Below, one piece after another: positions 58,636 to 64,000 of a DNA stretch of 64,000 nt. The notes under the pieces were generated by a model. That model made no database searches. It saw nothing but the letters and a program-made list of their open reading frames with translations, and was not told where the DNA came from. The position numbers and the translations under genes are program-made. The DNA lies in assembly GCA_015680685.1 (NCBI GenBank), contig MNCI01022636.1, positions 186,938-250,937 of the forward strand, in the 5' to 3' direction. Each line of letters starts with the position of its first letter. The first letter of the stretch is position 1. This DNA is from Gnetum montanum (Eukaryota > Streptophyta > Gnetopsida > Gnetales > Gnetaceae).

Positions 58636-60022
58636 CATGTCCTCTAATTAAGAATCCATTTGTATTTATGATCCCAAGGATTTGACAGTGGTAGAACATA
58701 GATAATTCCTTAGGTGGAGGGGCCAAAATCTAGATTATGAAAATATTAATGAGTACTATAACTTCATTTTCACTAAGATCCAAGCTATCCTTGTCATCCA
58801 ACATATCAAAGTAGAGTCCAAACATAAATTCTAGAGCATCCATCAAAATAGGAAAGAGTACATTTCCTCAACCTATGACAAAATTGAACTAATGTACTTT
58901 CATACGTGTATGCTAACATAACTAATGGACATTGACAAGGCGAGTGAAGAGATTAGCTTAGACCAAGACCAAGAGGACCAAGATGATTTTGAAGAAAAGC
59001 ATGAATTGAACACATTCATAAGAAATCTTTTCCAATAGTTAACTTCATAAGCAACCATCCCTAACTCCACACCTCATGTTTCCTTTATGAACCAAGCTCC
59101 TTAGTCTTCTCCCTTCTTCCCTACTATGTTCATCTTAACACCCATTATAGTAGTTCACCAATCTCAATCAACAGTTACTTAGCCAAGCCTTTTCCTAAAT
59201 CAAAAACATAGAATATGCTACAGAAGATAGTAATGATCCAACATACATAATGTACAAGAGCCAACATACATAATGTACAAGAGCCAACATACAAAAAAAT
59301 ATAAGAGTAAGAAAAAATTGAACCATGAATTCATGGCCATTGTTGACAAAGAAAAACAATAACACAGGGATCAAAGACCATGCAACCAAAAGCCCTTGAC
59401 ACCATTGTTGAACCATCAATATTAGGTGCTTCCACCTCTGACCCTCCTAGGCCAGATTTTAAAAAGAATGACTAATCTAAATACATAAAATTACCCATAA
59501 AATAATTCAAGCTTCTTGATTAGTTTCTCAAGAGTAACCATATCCAATACAAACAACTAACAAAGAACCCTCGTAAGATACTTAGCCACAAAGGATGATC
59601 TACCCATGCTCAAATACTTTAAACTAGACTGATTCTACCATTACCATTAGATACTTAGCCATGAAAATAATTTTTTATTGGATTTAAAAGATGATTTTTA
59701 TAAAATGATAGATAGTGTTGATTTAGTAATAGATACATCAAACTTGGTTAGGTCCTAGAACTATAACATGCAACTATACAATGACTTGCTAAATGCTAAT
59801 AATGACCCCTATACCATTACTATGTTCAATGTTAATAATAACATGGTTTGGATATCCCCTTGTGATGAAAGGGCTTCAAATTCATCTAGTTTAATAACTC
59901 CTTTTGTCATAAGGATACCACCACTTATGCCTCCCAAAAAACCATTTGTCATTAGGGTGTCTATTTCCACTACGAATGAGCCTATGGTCCAAGATAACCA
60001 ACACCATCCTGTGATAGCTTGA
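58636..60022 (+). pseudogene. degenerate gag-position coding region of element A (right arm)
   Basis: Plus-strand broken frame, better readable than the left copy. Segments include 'DLTVVEH', 'GQNLDYENINEYYNFIF', 'EYISSTYDKIELMYFH', an acidic 'EEISLDQDQEDQDDFEE' near 58945, and 'FLLDLKDDFYKMIDSVDLVI' near 59670-59730, leading in frame across one stop into 59768-60022 with 'VWISPCDERAS'. The length, over 400 codons, suits a gag, but I recognise no family motif. Minus-strand ORFs here are shadows. Confidence 0.4.
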
Positions 60023-60089
60023 TGGAAAAAATTGGAATTAGGTTTAGTGAAAACATTAAGCAAAGGTCCTTCTTATAGCACCAAAAAAC

Positions 60090-61256
60090 TATAGCATCTA
60101 AAAAATTTAGTGCTAGGTAGCCAAAAGTTTTAGAGAAAAAATAGTTTTAACTTCAGATTCACAAGACATGTGAAAAGGATCTAAAGCACCCTAGCAAATT
60201 TTTTCAATCACCCAATGACTTATAAATTCATTATCAATGTGTGCAATAAAAATTTGTACCATATGAAAAGTGAGTTTACATGTTGGACATGAGCATAGAG
60301 AAATGTAAAGCAAAATGTGGCAAACAAATGAAACTACAAACTTGTACTAAAATGATGGAAACTTCATAGAAACAAAGCTTAGAGAATATAATTTTAAGGA
60401 TTTATTTCCCAAGAGCTCAAGTAAAATCTTCTTGCAACTCAATATAACTGGTGGGATATGTTTTATAGCTAAATCTATCCTCAAGCATTTTTTATAATCT
60501 ACCTTTTGAACTTTGCTCATCACTAATTGATCTAATACTTTGATTTATGCTTGGAAGAAAGTGGTTATGGGCTCATGGGTATTTTCACCACTCTAAAAGT
60601 ATCAAGTTCAAGCTGATTGAAAATTTTTCCAAAAGGTCCTTTCCATGAGACAAATTCTTGTTTAAATAGGTCATGGATCCTTCATTTGCTCCTGATTAAT
60701 TCTACCATGACTGTTAATAGATTTTGGGAAAATTCTACCATGTTCAGAATGCCTTTCTACAATGTGTGAGCAATTCTAGCTAATTTTCCTACCCCATACA
60801 TTTCCTCCACACATTTCCTAGCATGTGGAATTGGGATCGCCAACATATGAAGTTAAAACCAAAATATCACATGTTGTGGTCATAGGTCATCAAACATGTG
60901 TAATTGTATGACTTAGTGTGTGGAATTAAAATATCAAATTTTGTAGTTCTAGAAGTAACTTTTAATCACCACAAGATAGAATACTTGGAACCTAGACCTT
61001 ACACAACCTGGAATATAAGGTAGTTATAGCTTGTAAAACATTATTTAGCCACAGAAGCTAGGATGTATGAGATTTACAATGTATAGGCTACACATCTCAT
61101 ATTTTATATTAAAAACTACCTTAAATTATAGTAATATAGGATCATAATGTAATACATTTTGGGAAAATAAGGTCATTGCATCTACCTTTATTTTTTTCAC
61201 TAAATTACAAAAATTTTGGGTATGTGTTGTAACATGAATTTTCCTTGGGTGTTTCA
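60090..61256 (-). mobile_element. A-family LTR, outer copy (right arm)
   Basis: Inverted copy of 1349-2515: starts TGAAACACCC at 61256 and ends at GATGCTATA at 60090 on the minus strand, with the same length as its partner. The primer-like site follows at about 60060-60089. Confidence 0.6.
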
Positions 61257-61264
61257 ATGAGCTA

Positions 61265-61432
61265 ATGGCCATGCAAGAACAAAAAGAAATATTTTTGACC
61301 AATATTAATGCAATTAAAGGTAGAAAGGAACCTTTGGATCAAGCCAATGCAAAGACCATTGAATTTGTAGATTGGGCCAATACTAAAAGAGATCAATTAT
61401 CTAAACTAGAGGCCTCATTTCTTATTATATAA
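61265..61432 (+). CDS. 55-codon ORF conserved in both arms (right copy)
   Basis: Mirror copy of 1173-1340, same start context and length, open throughout, ending in TAA. Product starts MAMQEQKEIF. Charged and probably helical. Function unknown; possible gag or leader remnant. Confidence 0.35.
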   Translation: MAMQEQKEIFLTNINAIKGRKEPLDQANAKTIEFVDWANTKRDQLSKLEASFLII

Positions 61433-61779
61433 ATGCAAGGCCTTTTTGGCAAAAACATGAAAAAAAGGCAGAGGGGCCCAAAGAAGAAAAAATATTAAAG
61501 TTACTATTGATTTTATAATGGATATTTTAAGTAATATTTCTTTTAGCTTTTTTCTCTGATTTGTGAGTTACTTTTATTTTTTCTTTCTATCATTGTTTCT
61601 TAGATATTGATAAAATGATAGCATATCTTGCATTTATTTTCCTTGGAATTATTTTAATTACTTGTTATAACCAAGCATTTAGTATTTTTTTTATATTGAT
61701 TATTTAGAATAACTTCATATTTCAAAGTATTCTTTCATATTGGTGATATCTCAATTTAATGTTTAATATCTCATCCAAT

Positions 61780-62183
61780 CATACTATTTTATACAATAAA
61801 CCCATTGGATCTTGCTCCATTTCTAGTTTTTCTTGTGGAATTTCTCTAGGGAAGATTGGAAATAGATTTTTAGGATTTTTTCTATACATTTAATGAAAGG
61901 AATGATTGGTATAGATAGCTTATGATCAATATTGTATGTGATAAGTTCCTTTGATGAAGTTAAAAAATATTTTGGCTTATAGAATAGAGTTTTGAAATTT
62001 GAATCCCTTATTAAACTATGATTTTCTATTAAAAATTTAAGATAGTATAATATTTATAATAAGTGTAAATCTAAAAACACATTGCTCATACAACCACTGA
62101 GCCTTATTTGGAGGTATCTAGGCCTTGCTGTTTCTAGAGACCAGCAAACACCTAAACTCAAGTTTTAAAGAACCCCTACCTAA
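61780..62183 (+). repeat. LTR fragment related to element C LTR (right arm)
   Basis: Mirror of 421-830. It contains GAGGTATCTAGGCCTT and TCTAGAGACCAGCAAAC near 62110-62150 and the CTCCATTTCTAGTTTTTCTTG block near 61810. Confidence 0.5.
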
Positions 62184-62283
62184 GTAATTTTTGATTCTAA
62201 GTTAGGGATTACAACTTTGCTGATAGGAAGGGAGTCCAAAGTGTCACAAAAAAATAGATAGTTCAAACTATATGTTATAAGGA

Positions 62284-64000
62284 AATCAGCCAATTAATCT
62301 TGATTAGACACATACTTGGATAAGATATTGCCCTCCTTTACTTCACGCTTGATGAAGCAGTCTTTAATGTTAACATGCTTGGAAATTTTGTGAGGACATT
62401 CTTCTTTGAGGGTTTAATTATTGATGTGTTATCTACCATAAGATTAATGGAAAAAATTACTTTGAATCCTCTTTGAATGAAGAGCTTCTTGAGCCACAAA
62501 ATATGTTGTATGTAATATACCATTGTAATAAATTTAGCCTCATGTGATGATAAGGCTCAATCATTTTTCTTATTGCTACTCAAATATATGGGTTTTGGCC
62601 CCATGAAAGATTATTGAACCTAATGTATACTTTCTTTCTTGAATATATCCATAGCAATAAGCATCATAAAGTGCATAGAAGTTTTCATCACATTTGACAA
62701 ATTTTATGGAAAAATGCATGGTCCCTTTACATATTTCAAGAAATGATTAAGGGCATTCATGTGGCTAAGTATAGGTTCTTTCATGGAACTTGAAAGATAG
62801 GATCTAAAAATACAATATAAATCTTTTAATGATAAATAAGCCTTAAGAATCTTATCATGCGTATATAGATAGAAGCATAAACCAAGGAAATTTTGTCTTT
62901 TAATTGGAGTTAAAGGTTTGGAGGGAGTAGAGTGATGGTTCTTCTTGCATCTTTTAGGCCATATATTTTTATGATGCTTTGAGTATATATTTTTTTATGA
63001 ATCTTTAATGAATTCTCATCTTTCTCTACATGGATTTTTTAGAAGTATCTTAGTACTCCTAGATCCTTCATCTCAAATTCTTCTTTCATGTCTTTCCTAA
63101 AGTTTGAAATTAATTTTTTAGAGCTAGATAGAAAGAGCAAGTTATCAACATATAGAAAAAGTAAAATTACATTAATTCCTACATGATTTAAGTAGAGAGT
63201 AGGATCAAACATAAAACTTTAGTATTCACTCTTAATAATAAAATCATTGATTCTATGGAATCAAGCTCTTGGATCTTAATTATGTACATAGAGAGCCTTG
63301 TGTAGCTTGCATAATTTCTCTTCTTGGACTTGAATTTCAAACTGTTTTAATTGGAGAACATAGACTTCTTTTAGCATATCATTGAAGAAGATTTAATTAA
63401 CATTCATTTCATACATTTTGACTTTGAGATGGGCCACTATGAAGATCATGGGATTGATAGTTTTGAATCTTGCAGCAATGGTAAATATTTCTTCATAGTT
63501 AATGTAGTTCTTTTGATTAAATCTCCTTGATAAAAACCTTGCATTATGAGTAGAAATTTTTTAGTGTTTATAAAATTTTATTTTAAACACCTAGTTACTA
63601 TGCATAAACTTATTATGCTTTATTTTGTCCACTAGGAATCATGTGTTATTCTACGTGATTGGTTCATACTATTTTTACATTGTATTATTTTATTCTTTGA
63701 TTTTTAGGACTTGACTCATACCTTATGATTCATTAATTAAGGTTGAATAGGAAACATTGTATTTTTCTTTTCTTATTATGCACCTTATTTTGAAGTTACT
63801 ATCTATAATACATAATGAAAAATGGTCCTTCTCCATTCATGGTCTTGACTCACAAGCCTCTTCATTCTTCTTGTCTTCTTCATGGTTGTGGAAGGAGTAA
63901 AATGCTAATGTTTTTTGATAAAAAATTATACTCCTTGATATATGTTACTTCTCAGGTGATTTAAAGAACTTGTAGTTACTTGTCCTAGAATCATATCTAA
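62284..64000 (-). pseudogene. Ty1/copia RT and RNase H remnant (right arm)
   Basis: Minus strand, reading from the window edge inward. Seen in order: 'EVYVLQLKQFEIQVQEEKLCKLHKAL' region near 63290-63370, 'DPTLYLN' near 63200, 'INVILLFLYVDNLLFL' near 63130-63175 (catalytic Y-V-D-D with the second Asp as Asn), 'EFEMKDLGVLRYF' near 63040, 'SSSMKEPILSHMNALNHFLKYVKG' near 62730-62800, then RNase H at 62338-62523. This is the classic copia order. Stops and frameshifts break it. The part below 62603 mirrors 1-320; the rest has no partner inside the window. Confidence 0.8.

Noticed and set aside
1-64000. CRISPR arrays, bacterial operons, phage genes
   Set aside because: Repeats are LTR and minisatellite types. 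Gene order and motifs are plant retrotransposon. No ribosome-binding sites or operon spacing seen.

Overview
This is AT-rich plant nuclear DNA made almost entirely of old, nested LTR retrotransposons. I found no intact cellular gene, tRNA, rRNA or CRISPR array. The element lineages are plant-specific: Tat-like Ty3/gypsy with a second RNase H, Athila-like Ty3/gypsy with a tRNA-Asp primer site, and Ty1/copia. The number of old, degraded copies suggests a large-genome seed plant, perhaps a gymnosperm. That last step is a guess.

The dominant structure is a giant inverted repeat. Position 1 pairs with about 62603 on the opposite strand. The left arm runs 1-31502 and the right arm about 33969-62603, around a central spacer of about 2.5 kb. 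The right arm continues into a copia element whose partner would lie off the left edge, so the palindrome is larger than the window.

Reading inward, each arm holds a copia RNase H remnant, an LTR fragment, a head-to-head pair of gypsy LTRs around a gag-position pseudogene, a Tat-like pol (element A), and A's 3' LTR. A's 3' LTR is split at the same base in both arms by an Athila-like element (B, LTR ends TGATGAG/CTCATCA, target duplication GTAGC). The left arm has one B copy (21508-31502). The right arm has two B copies sharing a middle LTR (33974-52334).

Element C (8417-18279) interrupts A in the left arm only. It is a non-autonomous element with LTRs of about 3 kb and a gag-protease interior, flanked by CTTCC. 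The right arm still carries the empty site at 55241-55245. The C locus was later rearranged into solo LTR, copied flank, then a full element. The inferred order is: A, then B into A, then inverted duplication, then C into the left arm, then local recombination. All polyproteins are broken by stops, frameshifts or deletions; B copies 2 and 3 carry different internal deletions. One 87-base gap (14473-14559) and two single N positions (20821, 57212) are present.
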